DNA from: Plantago major
Taxonomy: Eukaryota > Streptophyta > Magnoliopsida > Lamiales > Plantaginaceae
Direction: 5' to 3'
Assembly (NCBI GenBank): GCA_026545765.1
Contig: CM048841.1
Span: 95,251,352-95,315,351, forward strand
DNA: 64,000 bases
The notes beneath the pieces are model-generated. The model searched no databases and was not told where the DNA came from. It was given only the letters and a program-made list of their open reading frames with translations. The translations under genes were made by a program, and so were the position numbers. Positions 49,232 to 61,150 of this stretch are shown piece by piece; within the stretch, counting starts at the first letter, position 1, and every line of letters begins with the position of its first letter.

Positions 49232-50050
49232 TTAATAACGTCAATAATGTAGAGTAAACGATAGTTTTACAATGAACATATGATATTAACCATAGATGAT
49301 AAATATGATGTTGATGTCGTCTATCGAAAATACATTATAAGTAATTTGTTTTATTAAAAACGATCCAATTCTCCGATTTCTCACACACTTATTGAATGTT
49401 TGACAACCAGCTAACAATTTTGTCAGGTCATTATTCATCAGTTTGTCTATTTGATATATAACTTAAAATTTTATTAAATCACTAGTTTATTCATATGAAA
49501 TCGAGTTGATAATGATATGTAGGTCTGTTGAAAAAACTGAATTTTTAAGTTTCATGCCAAATATTATATTAGACACTATACACATCTTAATCAGGTAATT
49601 GATCTTCAAACAAATGGAATAACACTGCTTAAGAGTTGAATTATCATGGTAAGCATTTGAAAGACAGCTCGGCAGTGTGTAGTGTACCATTCTTATCACA
49701 GCATCACAAAGTCGTTAGAATAATAATAATTGCACGTGCCGACATAATCTCTAGAGTATGGTACTATTAAAGAAAAATATTAAACATAATAACTTTTTTT
49801 TTAGAATATAACCATTACAATTGTATTACATGAAATGTACTCATATATCTATCATTCGTATATCAATCATTACATAGTCATAACTCATCAGTCAATCTAT
49901 TATATATAACTAGCATACACTAGAACACAAACCCGATTTCAACAGGAATATAATAACACATGACCTCTGGAGTCATGTCACCTCAGCCTAACCAACTGAG
50001 GTAGGCTTCATTGGCTAAACATAATTATATTAAGTCACCACATAATATTA

Positions 50051-50351
50051 CACCTCTCGTCCTATATTTTTCATTTGAATTTGTAGTCAACAAAATAATA
50101 AAAACTGAAAATTTAGAATGAAAAAATAATAAAAAATTATATTGGTTTCGTAAAGTGGAAGGTCAATTATTATTTAAATGAATTAATAAAAAGAGATGGT
50201 GGGTTGATGAAGTTGTGGACATGAGTATATTGAGAGGGTAGTATAGTAGAGTGGGGTGTAAAGTTTAATTGCAAAAAAAGAAAATGAAAATCTTTTAGTG
50301 GTCAAAATATAAAAATGGCAAAATGAAAAACTTGAAACGGGACGCAGGAAA
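50051..50351. mobile_element. Stowaway-like MITE, diverged
   Basis: Left end CACCTCTCGTCCTATATTTTTCATTTG after TA; right end, inverted, TTCCTGCGTCCCGTTTCAAGTTTTTCATTTTG before ATA. About 300 bp, with interior arms only partly complementary. Confidence 0.55.
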
Positions 50352-53264
50352 TAGGAAACTGTTTATAGTCACTTTAAAATTAGATCCATCAATGTTGTTA
50401 ATAAAAGCATTAACAATTATTTATCAAAATGCATATAGTGTTAAAACATCACTTTTTTTATTTATGAAAAACATCACTGTTTTAAAAGTTACAAGCAATA
50501 ATATAATTTTGATGTATATTAGTTTTTGTATTTATCTATATCATTGACTGTCACGCAAGCCTACTCGGTATAGAGTCTTATAGGACCATATATACTAAAT
50601 TTTAAAATAGTTCAATTCATATTATTGATAAAACATCGTTGTGTTTAATCAAAATGCCTATCTTTTATTAATAAAATGCATCTTTAATGAAAAATACTGA
50701 TTTTATTAAATGAAGACCCTAATTTTAGTGATAACGTTTGGACTCTTTTGCATATCATTTCACCCCGTTAAAGTGGAGTTGTACAGTAAATTTTGTTTAT
50801 CATGAAACTAAACAACTCAGTTAACTTACTATTCCACCCGCATAAAATCTAATCATTTTTTAACATGTTAAAGTCAGATATGTCAAGCAGTATAATTAAT
50901 TTTGTTGGTATGTTTTATCTCTATTATATAGAATTTCAACAACTAAACTCACTTTTAAAACCTTAAATATATAATTAATGATGATAACTTATAAGTTGGA
51001 AATTGAGCACCGAAATATGGATGTCATTTTATGTGGGATATTGGCAATCTACAATAATTAAGGAAAATCTCGTAGAATGAATTTTAATATTAATATGATC
51101 TAAGATATGTAAAAGAGACAGAAAGAGGCATGTTGACGTTGATACTCTATAACTTGCCTTTATTAATTATTCAGAGCAACAAATCTGGTTGAGAGAAGAA
51201 GCACATGCACCTGTCACTATCAATTCGTTAACCCTCATTAATCACCTTAATCTTCCTTTTCAATTATGCAAACATATCATTACCAAAAAAAAAAAAAAAA
51301 AAGAGCAAACATATACTAGGAGAAAGGATTGACTAATGATGTGATATTGAAAGCACAAAACAAATGCATGTGAGGAAGTCAAGAAAACTGTCACACATAG
51401 AGCGAACAAAAAACATAGAATATATATATATAGAGTTTCAAAAGAAAATCATAGAATATAAACATATTGGTCAATATGACACCACTAATCTCTCTCTTCT
51501 CTCACCAATTTTTATGAAGTATTTTTTTTTTTTTTTTAACATGAAGATATGGACTGAAATATCTTATAGTTGAATTATCATATAGATGGCAAGACTTTAA
51601 ATTTTGCATTGGACTTGTAATTCTCAGATTGTTTGACGACACACATTGTCGAATTCGAATTGAGTTTTCTCAACTTCAGTTGAACTTTTGTTTTGTTAAA
51701 ACTCAACTCAAGTGAAGCAAAACACTCAAACTAATTTTGTCATTCCAACCCACTAGGGCACTCTGAGGAGCATTAGAGCAAGTCTTTCTATTCTAACCCT
51801 GAAATTTACTAAGAATGAGGATTAAGAGCGTACCAACACATTTTTACAAGCGTAAAACGATTTTTTTTTTTGTAAGTTTCCATTGCCACTTTACTCTCAG
51901 TAGTAAACAATTTGTAATGATATACTTAATCTTTCATTATTTAATTATGCAGTAATGATACTTTCTAACATGAAAGATCTCATTAGTAGGTCAATAATGT
52001 GAGCCGAGGGACAGCTGACCATAGTCCCTTCTTTTGATTCATTAATAGTAATAAAATCTGCATGCACTATTTTGTCCCATGCATTGGCTGGTTTCGTCTA
52101 CACGACAAAAATCTTTTCTACCAACTCCACGGACTAAATTCATAGAAATCGGACAAATCTTGCATATTTATTCAAACAAAACTTTTTTTGAAGTTTATAT
52201 TGAGTCGGTGTCCGCCCCGGAAGCATCTACTATTCACAAACGTTGTAGAAATGTTTCTTCCATTCAATCATTTTACACATTAGGCTGGTCACGTACTATT
52301 TTATTGCATATATTTCCATATTGATCATATCGGGAAAACAATATGAAAAATTGACCCGACGGACTGAATAATAATCAGACCACGAGAATGGAATACGGTA
52401 ATCCAAAGCTTAGACACATTTTGTGGAAAGATTATTGAATAATACATCCAATCCAATCCAACCTGTACTGGATGGACTCTCCATATTTGGAGCATGATAG
52501 TCAATCAATTAAACATTAGTTATACCAGCTATAGAAATAATAATCATTTTCTCAATCATAAGGATATATTCTCTTCAACTGTAATTTTCTGAACTATACT
52601 GAACGGAACTGAACTGAACTAAAGAAATTATTTTGTAATAATAATAACAATTATATGATGGTATATATAATCACAATTAAAAAAAAAACATATTATTTTT
52701 GTCATCTTTCTCACACTCTTCCTACAATTTTCTTTCACTTTATCTTTTTTTTTTATTATCGTATAACAAACTTTAAAACCAACCGCGTGGAAAACAATAT
52801 GAGAATGATAACTCGATTAAAACTGAATTTCAATCGTCGTACAAACTGTCTTTATCTAGTTTTTTTTTTGAATCGGTGAAATTTATTACAACTTGACAAC
52901 GTTTACAAGAGTATGGACAATGTTCGGCAAATAAAATAATTAAAAGTTTAACCAAAATCACTAGTCCATAAACCATGCACAAGCTCATGCCAACAACTTT
53001 ACATCAATACTCTTTCTTGTCCAAAACCTCCAGCCTTGTTCCATTTTTCAAACTGCTTCTTCAACTTTCATGTCCCAATACTCATATTTCAACTTTTATG
53101 AAAAGAAATTAAGTATATTTGATTAACGTAACTTTGTTTTATACTTTTTTTTTTGTAATTTGCAAGTAATTTACGATTTAAGTTCGGAAAAAAAATCTCC
53201 TTAGAAAGTTAATAATGGATCGGAAGTATATTTGATTAAAAATCGATATTTAGTGGTTTAATTT

Positions 53265-53375
53265 TACCTCCAAAATATTAGAATTTTACCTCCAAAACCC
53301 CAAACCCTAAGGAAACCAAAAGTCAGAATTTTACCTCCAAAAGTCGGAATTTTACCCCCAAAACCTCAAAACCCT
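53265..53375. repeat. short tandem phrase TTTTACCTCCAAAA
   Basis: The phrase AGAATTTTACC[T/C]CCAAAA occurs four times between 53265 and 53365, with AAACCCTAA inserts, directly before the Harbinger remnant. Confidence 0.7.
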
Positions 53376-53394
53376 AAGAATTTGTGTGTGTATT

Positions 53395-53662
53395 ATACAC
53401 ACTCTTCATTACGAACTACTGTTGAAAGAGCCTTCGGCGGCTTGAAAAGGAGATGGAAGGTCCTTTATACGATGACTCAAATGGAAGACACATATCAAAT
53501 ATACATGATTGTTGCTACCTTACTCTTCATAATTTTATGCGCATGTGTAAACTTGAAATACCAGTTTTGCAACATGATGTCAATGCCCAAGGTGGAGTGG
53601 ATAATGATTTATTGAACCGGACAATGAAAGAAGCAATGAATAGGGTGCGCAAGAGGAGATAA
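53395..53662 (+). pseudogene. PIF/Harbinger transposase C-terminal remnant
   Basis: RTTVERAFGGLKRRWKVL is the conserved DDE_Tnp_4 C-terminal block carrying the last catalytic Glu of PIF/Harbinger transposases. It continues YTMTQMEDTYQIYMIVAT, then after a 1-nt frame change LHNFMRMCKLEIPVL, and ends in RKRR before a stop at 53660. Nothing upstream encodes the rest of the protein. Confidence 0.85.
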
Positions 53663-54320
53663 CATTGAGAATTTGGCGCTCTATTCCATACAATATAGAG
53701 CCCGAGGAAGATAATATGGAGGAATAAATGCCATTTTTCAATATTTGTGATAATGTTATTTTTATAAAGTTTGGTCCGACTTTGGTTTGGTTTAACTTGT
53801 TTTGGAGTTTTTGAGTCATTTGAAAGACTTGTAGAGTTTGGTTTGACTTTGGTTTGGCTTAACTTGTTTTTTATTTGTTAAGTTTGAGAAAAAACTAAAC
53901 GTTAGATTCTGAGTTTAATTCTATTGTTCTGATATCTTCCAACAAAAGAACATGTAGATTTTTTGTTAGAGATGTACGTACAGAGTATGTGAACCAGATT
54001 GTATGGTACTCTAAGGTTCCTGTAGTTTCTTATCTTAACTCACATTTTACGGTAGAAAAGAAGGGTAATTCAAATTGTAACTATACTCTTTATTTCATTG
54101 ATCTACTAAAAGTCGTATTAAAAAGAAAGAAAGAAAAAAAGTTGAAAATAACTCAATTGGATAAATTTTCTTATTTTCCTCGTACAAAAGATCGGGTGCG
54201 TAAATAAATGATAAAATAATAATAATAATACTAACAACAACAACAACAAAAACAACAATAATAATAATATGAATTTAATGAGCTGAACTGAATGAGTTTT
54301 CAGTTGAAGAGAACAGGGCC
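53663..54320. other. intergenic with AAT/AAC microsatellite
   Basis: A duplicated phrase GTTTGGT[C/T]...GACTTTGGTTTGG[T/C]TTAACTTGTTTT occurs at about 53770 and 53835, and an AAT/AAC microsatellite lies at 54216–54270. No gene seen. Confidence 0.5.
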
Positions 54321-54555
54321 AAAGTCTCTTGAGAGACGGTCTTTAGATTATTTATCTAGAGATGAACCTATATTGTCAAGAAAATCATCGATGTTATTAA
54401 TCAAAACGCCTATGTTCTCAACATTGGTGTTTTTTCATATTACAACAATACTTATTTCGTTGACAACATAAACGTTTTGATTAATAACATAAATGATTTT
54501 ATTGACAATATTGACTGTTTCTAAATAAGTTATTTAGAGATCGGCTGTGATCATT
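54321..54555. mobile_element. MITE copy 1 (GAGAGACGGT family)
   Basis: Matches the element at 54729–54968 along its length: AAGTCTC[T]TGAGAGACGGT, AAAATCATCGATGTTATTAAT, ATGTTCTCAACATTGGTGTTTTTT, then GTTTTGATTAATAACAT and AAATAAGTTATTTAGAGA. The right terminus has diverged. Confidence 0.65.
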
Positions 54556-54728
54556 TAAAGGACAGAGCAAAAGTAAGGAAGAAAAAGAAAGAAAGAAAAC
54601 ACCCCTCTAATCAAAACAAGAAGAAGATAGTGCCTTTTGCCCCGTTACAAAATTATGGTATTCCGACACGGATATAGCATAGGAGAAATTAACATTGTAT
54701 TTGTTTTTTTGTTACATTATGTAGAGGA

Positions 54729-54968
54729 AGTCTTATGAGAGACGGTTTGTAAATAATTTATTTAGAGACGGATCTATATTGTCAAGAAAATTATCGATGT
54801 TATTAATGAAAACACATATGTTCTCAATATTGGTGTTTTTTTTTCATATTACAACAAGACTTATTTTGTTAACAAAATAGACGTTTTGATTAATAACATG
54901 TATGGTTTTATTGGTAACATAGGCCGTATCTAGATAAGTTATTTAGAAACCGTCTCCCATGAGACTTT
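54729..54968. mobile_element. MITE copy 2 (GAGAGACGGT family)
   Basis: Terminal inverted repeat of about 28 bp: AAGTCTTATGAGAGACGGTT at the left and, inverted, AAGTCTCATGGGAGACGGTT at the right, both followed by TAAATAA. 240 bp, no coding capacity. Same family as the copy 400 bp upstream in the same orientation. Confidence 0.7.
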
Positions 54969-56053
54969 GTGCATTATGTAACACTAAAAAAGGGTAGAAG
55001 TCTCATTTTTTAAATGTCGTGTACATATGAGTCATTTGAACTTCCTCTGCTTGTATAAGGTCGCCAATGAGATTCGATTTCCGGAAGACAACAAGGCAAT
55101 CTTCTAGACACCTACTCGACTGATGAGATCGATACCATATCATTGATCAAGCGACACTGATCGAATCATTAATAATATAAACCTTTTTGCCTCGCTACTT
55201 ATCGTCATCATATGTTCCAAGTTCTAACAGTAAGGATTTTCATTATGTGACTGTGTCATTGTCTGTCCATCCGAAGTAACCTTTCTGCACCATATTCTCC
55301 CATTACTCGGCCCAGGCCCATAAATTAGTGGTCCGAATCCTCATCAATGTGCTCATCTAACATATGGGAGAAGCCCAATTCCCAAATGTCCATCTGCACT
55401 AAAACATGCATGGCCAAGGTCTATTCCCGTGGAGGTTCAATAATGGGAAAATTCTTACCATTCATCAATTTTACCTATGAAAAAAAAAAGAACGAAAAAA
55501 CTAGTAAAATCAAATCAAACAAAAGAAGGGCTAATGTTACTGTTAGGTTGGCAAATGTAAGTTGTTTGTTAAAGAGGATCCGATGGTCCTCGATTGGATT
55601 AGTTGCAGCTGGTGGTATCCGTCAGGAAAGTAAGCTAAGAAGATGATAAACATACCGGCAGAAGATTCTAGCTAGTGCTTGATATCAGAAGTTGCAAACT
55701 AAGGTTGTTTGAGGTTAAGTTAATGGCACATACTTCAACGCCAATATTGTGAGCCATAAATCTCATCGTTGAATCATACATACTATTTGTGTTAAATTGG
55801 AATAGCCATTCTCCCAACTGTTCTGCACCCAGAAACTCCAATCACCTTCTAGGCTTCTACAACACATTCAAAGTTCAACATGCAAAAGGTCACCCATTTC
55901 TATTGAAAACCGCACCCTTCACAAACAATGCCATGCTTATCCCTGCAACAGCATTTACACTACAGACGCCATAATAATCAAACCTTGCATTTACACACTT
56001 CTGCTCAATCTTAAATGTCACTCCAGCAACTATAAATCAGGGTGGCAGAAAAC
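54969..56053. promoter_or_regulatory. intergenic and upstream region of the proline-rich protein gene
   Basis: No gene recognised. The last 300 bp before the start codon are the likely promoter and leader; open frames at 55347–55646 and 55789–55974 lack domains. Confidence 0.4.
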
Positions 56054-57313
56054 ATGGCACAACAAAGAAGAATGAAACTGAATAGAGTACTACTTTTCAT
56101 CTTTGGCTTGCTTCTCCTTTCTTCAGCTATAGCTGAAGCAAGAACTCATCCAAGACCTAAAGATCAAGAAGACAAAAGAAGCCGACGCAGTGGCGGAGGG
56201 AGGAGTCGAAGCCGAGGTCGTGGAAGAGGCGGGGGTGGCACCCGGGGCGGTGGTGGTGGTAGTGGAGGAGGAAGTTGTGATCCGTTGTATTCGTATCTTT
56301 TCGGGAGCTGTGGTCAGTGGCCATTTGCGAGAAACGCAAGAAACAACCCGTTCCGACCACGTCCACGCGCTCCACCGACTTCTCCGCCACTCATTCCCCT
56401 GCCACCACCAGCAGCCCCTGCTCCACCACTAGTAATACCCTCTCCTCCACCACAAGTAATACCCTCTCCTCCACTAATTCCGCTCACTCCTCCAGCCGCA
56501 CCACCGGCCTCTCCGCCCGCAACGCCTCCTGCTCCAGCAACTTCAGCGCCACCTCCACCGCCATTAGTCCCTTCTCCACCACCACCCACGCCACCGCCAC
56601 CGGAAGTAGTTCCTATAGTATATCCTCCGCCATTGGTCGCATTGCCACCTCCGGACGACGACGACAACACACCTGACATGCCATGGCTTACTCCACCAGA
56701 CGCAGGCACTGATACTCCACCATCAGCATTTGCTCCACCACTTGTACCTGACTTCTTCCCACCACCTATACCAGACACACCATCTGATTCTTCTACGCCA
56801 CCTATACCGGACACTCCATCGGTTTCTTCCGCACCACCTATACCGGACACACCATCGGTTTCTTCCACGCCACCTATACCGGACACACCATCAGTTTCTT
56901 CACCACCAGTAGATGACGGAGTTACACCAGCGACTCCATTTCTCCCAATATTTTCTCCAGAAGAACCTCAAGAAACTCCGCCAGCCACGCCAGGTTTCCC
57001 ATTCACATTTCCACAGCCGCCGGTTATTAGCAGTCCAGTGCAGCCAGATATTCCGTTCCTAACTACACCACCAACGTTTGAAGAGCAACCGGAGCCACCA
57101 CCTCTCCCGTTCCTTCCTCCAGCAGACCAAACTCCTGCGTTTCCAATCCCACAGGCACCAGACTTCTTCACACCACCGGTGAATAGCAATCCAGTGCAGC
57201 CAATACCTTTCATATCAGCGCCACCAGTAATGGAAGAGAACCCGCTCCCACCACCGCTCCCTTTTGAGTTTCCGGAGCCAGAGCCAGAGCCTGATTCACC
57301 TCCAGTTGGTTAA
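56054..57313 (+). CDS. secreted proline-rich (extensin-like) protein with Gly/Arg-rich N-terminal part
   Basis: Single exon, 419 residues from ATG 56054. The next in-frame ATG at 56072 (MKLNRVLLFIFGLLLLSSAI) would give an equally good signal peptide, cleaved after about ...AEA. Mature order: basic segment (RSRRSGGGRSRSRGRGRGG) and Gly run; a short conserved-looking block CDPLYSYLFGSCGQWPF with two Cys; then about 320 residues of Pro-rich sequence (PPPAAPAPP, SPPPQVIPSPP, PPPPTPPPPE). Near the middle PIPDTPS[D/V]SS[T/A]P is repeated four times. The last third has PPLPFLPPA and PVQP[D]IPF repeats. Such proteins are hydroxylated and sit in the cell wall. The other frames open here on both strands are shadows of this composition. 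Family known to me only in general terms; role unknown. Confidence 0.85.
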   Translation: MAQQRRMKLNRVLLFIFGLLLLSSAIAEARTHPRPKDQEDKRSRRSGGGRSRSRGRGRGGGGTRGGGGGSGGGSCDPLYSYLFGSCGQWPFARNARNNPFRPRPRAPPTSPPLIPLPPPAAPAPPLVIPSPPPQVIPSPPLIPLTPPAAPPASPPATPPAPATSAPPPPPLVPSPPPPTPPPPEVVPIVYPPPLVALPPPDDDDNTPDMPWLTPPDAGTDTPPSAFAPPLVPDFFPPPIPDTPSDSSTPPIPDTPSVSSAPPIPDTPSVSSTPPIPDTPSVSSPPVDDGVTPATPFLPIFSPEEPQETPPATPGFPFTFPQPPVISSPVQPDIPFLTTPPTFEEQPEPPPLPFLPPADQTPAFPIPQAPDFFTPPVNSNPVQPIPFISAPPVMEENPLPPPLPFEFPEPEPEPDSPPVG

Positions 57314-58068
57314 TTAAGACTTTTGCTCCTGTTGGTTCTCTTTGATTTTCATGACTACATAATATATGCTGCTGTAATTTTATGATTCTTTAGATTGTTT
57401 ATGAACTATGATTGCCTAACCTTGCCTTTATCATTTTATTACATGTGAACTCTTGTACTACAACGCCTAAAAAAGAATTTACATTATCAGATGCTAAAAA
57501 CGAAACGTTAACACAGCAACATATATTCGCCCTTCCAGGGGATGATAGATCTCACATTCGATAAATATAATAGCCTACAGAAGATGTTTATAGTACACAA
57601 CATAAACTCAGTCGGGATACAAAAGAAACGAGAAAGTTTAATGTAATCCAACTAAATCAAACTTGAGTTACTAAAAACTCTATGATTAAGATTAATGAAT
57701 GAGGAAGTACACAAGGCATGGTATGATGCTACCTGAGAAATTACATGTTTAAATGCCTGAAACACAAGTTTTGGGTGTCCATGCTAGCGGAAAAGTTGCA
57801 GACTAGCATTTAATCCAAAAAAAAATGTCGTATGTACCTTTAGTATCATCCAATGATTCCTGGCAATAACTAGTTCAAATCTCTTTCCATTTTGTGAATC
57901 AGTGGTCACATACTTGAGAATAGTCATAATCACTAGTTGACTAGTACATGTGAATCCAGTAATTAAATTACTAGACAACGAATGGGGCTGAAGATTACCA
58001 TCGAACTGTAGCACCATGCTGCCAAAATAGCCTCCGAGGTTGAATGTTAAGTTGCCAGAAGAAAATGT
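57314..58068. other. intergenic between convergent genes
   Basis: 3' UTRs of the proline-rich gene (+) and the BED/Myb-like gene (−). No other feature seen. Confidence 0.45.
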
Positions 58069-60511
58069 CTAAAACATCTCCCGGATGATCAGCTCAACTA
58101 ATTTAGTCCTCGCTTCACCAGGCAAAGCTATGAACAGCTCCAATTCTTGGGTCTCCTTCACAAGCTTTCGTGCTACCTTGACGCGCTGCTCCAATGATAG
58201 GTCAGGAATGGATTCCAGTAATGTGTACATAACACTTGCTCTTGAAGGTTCTTGAACCTTCTTTATGTTCAAACAAGTCTTCAATGTTTCATTCTGGTAA
58301 CAGACCAAGTCTCCCTTTAACTTCTTTAAAGGTTCCTCACCAAATTCTGGCGACTTTCTCTTTGTCCCAGATGCGTTATTCTTGTCATGCGAAGATGTTT
58401 CATCTTCCAAGCAGGGGCCGTCCTTTTCAACTGCATTTGAGGTATTCACACAGGCAGCCTGGTTTTCTACCCACGAATATAGAACATCATTCGCTCTGTT
58501 AATAGGGTCTGTGCTGTTAACAGGGTCCTCCTTTGGTTCTCCAGTTGCTTCATCTTCGCCAAAAGATTCCTTCCACGAGTTGTAAAAGGGGAAAGTCCTA
58601 TGCCACATGCCCTTAACCTCGGGGTGGACCTGCAACACACCGATTAGTTGAAGTCTTCAGCAGTTATTCATAAACAATGATGGGTAAATAGAATAACAAT
58701 CCTGTAGTTTTTCTAGAATATCTGCATCATAAACCTTAAAAATCCTTTTGCACAACTACTTAGCTTCGGAAAGCAGGATTGCCAATGTACTGTATGAGTT
58801 TTTATTTGCACCAGTATATCCTCAGACCTCAAAGTACAACACCAGGTATCTAAAGAACTTCAACCAATAAACTAAAGTTGGTATAAAATTGCATGAGTAT
58901 GTACCTTCTCATAAGCCTCCCATGCTTCAGTTCCCTTTACTACAATCTCATGTGTAGATGAATCCAAACCAAAAACAGTGGAGCTGAACAACTTGTTTAG
59001 AGTTTGATAGTCTCTCTTCCAGGCCGAGATCTTGGAAGTTATATGTTCTTGGCAGATGTCTCTATCTGGGAGTCTTTTACGCATAGCATTTCCGAGCTCT
59101 TCAGTATAACCATCCTTATACTTATTGCCTACTTTCCAACCTGCTTTATTTAGATTTTTGAGTTCAGCTAGTAAAAGGCATTCGTCAAATTGATCCAACT
59201 CCCTATGCCTTACTGGTTCAATGACTTGGATTGCATTTCTTAGAGAACTACGGCTGATTCCCACTGAAACAAGATCCAAAAATCATTGTCAAGTCACACA
59301 TATAAATAAAGAATATAGAGATCTTTCAAAAGCTCAAGCTAGATATACACATATACTATTAGCATCATATACCACAAAAGCTCACCTCCAACCCCACGTT
59401 TTTCACGATAAGGACACCGTTCCTCCAAATGTTTCTTACAATTAGATGTTCCTTTGACAACATAAACTACTTGGCACTTTCTACATTTAGCTTTTAGAAC
59501 ATTCCCTTCCATGAATTTATCAAAATGTAGCCAGACATTAGAAGAGTTTTTCCTCGTAGTCTTTGCATTTGCGTCCTCTTCACCCATATCTTCGACGCTG
59601 AAACAGTAAGTGACACGTGCATGATGCATCACATGAAACAATAAGAAGAGCCAGCCAAAAAAGACCATATGATATGATACGAAAGTTTCACTTTCAAAAT
59701 TTACACGAAATTGATTGATTCAGTCTTATGCTGTAATATTGACTCTGAATTAGATAGCATGAGTAAGTTTTTACAGTCCATGCCAAATCTCACGAGCTTT
59801 TGTTTTTGCAGCTTATGGACTCCGTGGCCTTGGTATGTTTGGAAATGCACCTTATGGATTCTGATTGGTATCTCTTAAAAGTTAAAACATGATTAGCTAA
59901 AACCAGAAAAGCACATCATAAGTCCCCTATATCAGCTGCTTATTTGAGCAGCTCAAACACCCCGTAACTTCTAGTTTGGCTCGACTATTTGCTTAAAGTT
60001 TCATGCATCACAATTATAACACACAGAAGTGCGACAGACTGTACAGAAAGACCAATATTACAATCACGAACCAAGACTATGCCAGGACTTCAGTTGCACA
60101 GTATCCTAATTTCCAAAATGTTATAAAATCTTCAGTGCCAACTATAAGCCTATCAGCGTATATGGCTACATAGGTAAGCCCAGTTTCTTGTTTTATTTAC
60201 ATTGTGATGCCATTCAGTTTCATGGCCAAGTGATAATCAGCAGACAGAAATGAGGATGCACAAAAAACATACTGTAACTAATACAATGCTATGTACAAAG
60301 AGATATTTTTAAATTCCACAAATTACATGGCAAGAGTAACAGTGATGAAAAGCAAAACAACCCATAACAAAGACATTGAGAAACATGGTTAACATCAATC
60401 TGAGAATAGATAACTTAAATCAAATCAAGATTTCATAAACCCATCAGTGTATCAAAATTACCCCAGATACGGCAATTCCGGTGCCGCAGAAGATCCTTCC
60501 TGCTCGTCCAT
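58069..60511 (-). CDS. BED zinc-finger plus Myb/SANT-like domain protein, probably transposase-derived
   Basis: Four exons, 60511–60462, 59597–59386, 59263–58905 and 58629–58069, join in frame to 393 residues. Start ATG 60511 (MDEQEGSSAAPELPYLG) keeps frame across the long first intron. Residues about 35–75 form a BED finger: VWLHFDKF, then CRKCQVVYVV and NCKKHLEERC (Cys-Cys-His-Cys order). Residues about 115–205 are a Myb/SANT-like domain of the Myb_DNA-bind_3 type: LLAELKNLNKAGWKVGNKYK, then KISAWKRDYQTLNKLFSSTV and WEAYEK followed by HPEVKGMWHRTFPFYN. The C-terminus has a basic stretch (GTKRKSPEFGEEPLKKLKGD) and helices ending TKLVELIIREMF. Myb/SANT-like proteins of this group derive from Harbinger-type accessory proteins, and BED fingers from hAT transposases. 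A nuclear DNA-binding role is likely; targets unknown. Confidence 0.85.
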
Positions 60512-60548
60512 GGAATCAAACACTACAAAAGATACAAGGACAACGAAA

Positions 60549-60770
60549 ACAATAAACAGCCACTTCATATAACAACATTGTTCCAAAAAACTTCGCTTTT
60601 CTCTCTCAGGCAAAATCACAAACAGATGGTGAACAAAAAAGCTCACGCAAACAATAAACAGCCACTTGATATAACAACAACCTTCAGTTTAGGGAACATT
60701 GTTCCAAAAGACTTCGCTTTTCTCGCTCAGGCAAAATCACAAACAGATGGTGAACAAAAAAACTCACGCA
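60549..60770. repeat. imperfect tandem duplication of about 100–120 bp
   Basis: AACAATAAACAGCCACTT[C/G]ATATAACAAC... to ...AACAGATGGTGAACAAAAAA[G/A]CTCACGC occurs at 60549–60649 and again at 60650–60770. The second copy has an extra AACCTTCAGTTTAGGG. It lies just upstream of the first coding exon of the BED/Myb-like gene. Confidence 0.85.
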
Positions 60771-61150
60771 TAAAAGCGACGACGTCTGGTAAGTTAAAAA
60801 AACACAAAATCGAACTTACACAGCTAAATCGTTTGCTCTTATCTTGAAAAAAGAATCATCTTTATAGCTTAACATGGTGTCCATTACATACAGCAAATTT
60901 GTCGGGTTACAAAAATTCAGCTCACAATCCATTAACTGTTAGTGAATAGGTAAAAATCAAACTTTTTTTGAAATAAACAGTAATCTTACCGGTCCGCCTT
61001 GCTCGGTGGTGCGAGTAATCGCCGGTGTCAGTTGTCGGAGTCGGAGGTTTAGAGACGAAGGTAGTAGGTTTGGCGTTTTTTCTAATTCAGATCTGATCTG
61101 GATAGATCTGGATCAAATCTGCACCTAGGATTAATGGATTACTAGTACGA
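60771..61150 (-). promoter_or_regulatory. upstream region of the BED/Myb-like gene
   Basis: A leader exon may end at a donor near 60989 (CCGGTAAGATTAC on the minus strand), with GC-rich leader sequence (CCGGCGATTAC) at 61000–61060. Inference from one donor-like site only. Confidence 0.35.

Larger units (their letters stand above)
49240..53390. other. gene-poor intergenic region
   Basis: AT-rich. Apart from the MITE at about 50051–50350 I see only mononucleotide runs and short TA-rich patches. Small open frames (50323–50547, 51364–51573, 52079–52324) have no recognisable domain. Confidence 0.4.

Noticed and set aside
56157..57213. Gly/Ser-rich minus-strand frames and a Thr/Ser-rich second + frame opposite the proline-rich gene
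   Set aside because: Shadows of the Pro-codon-rich sequence; the + frame from 56054 has a signal peptide and a normal stop.
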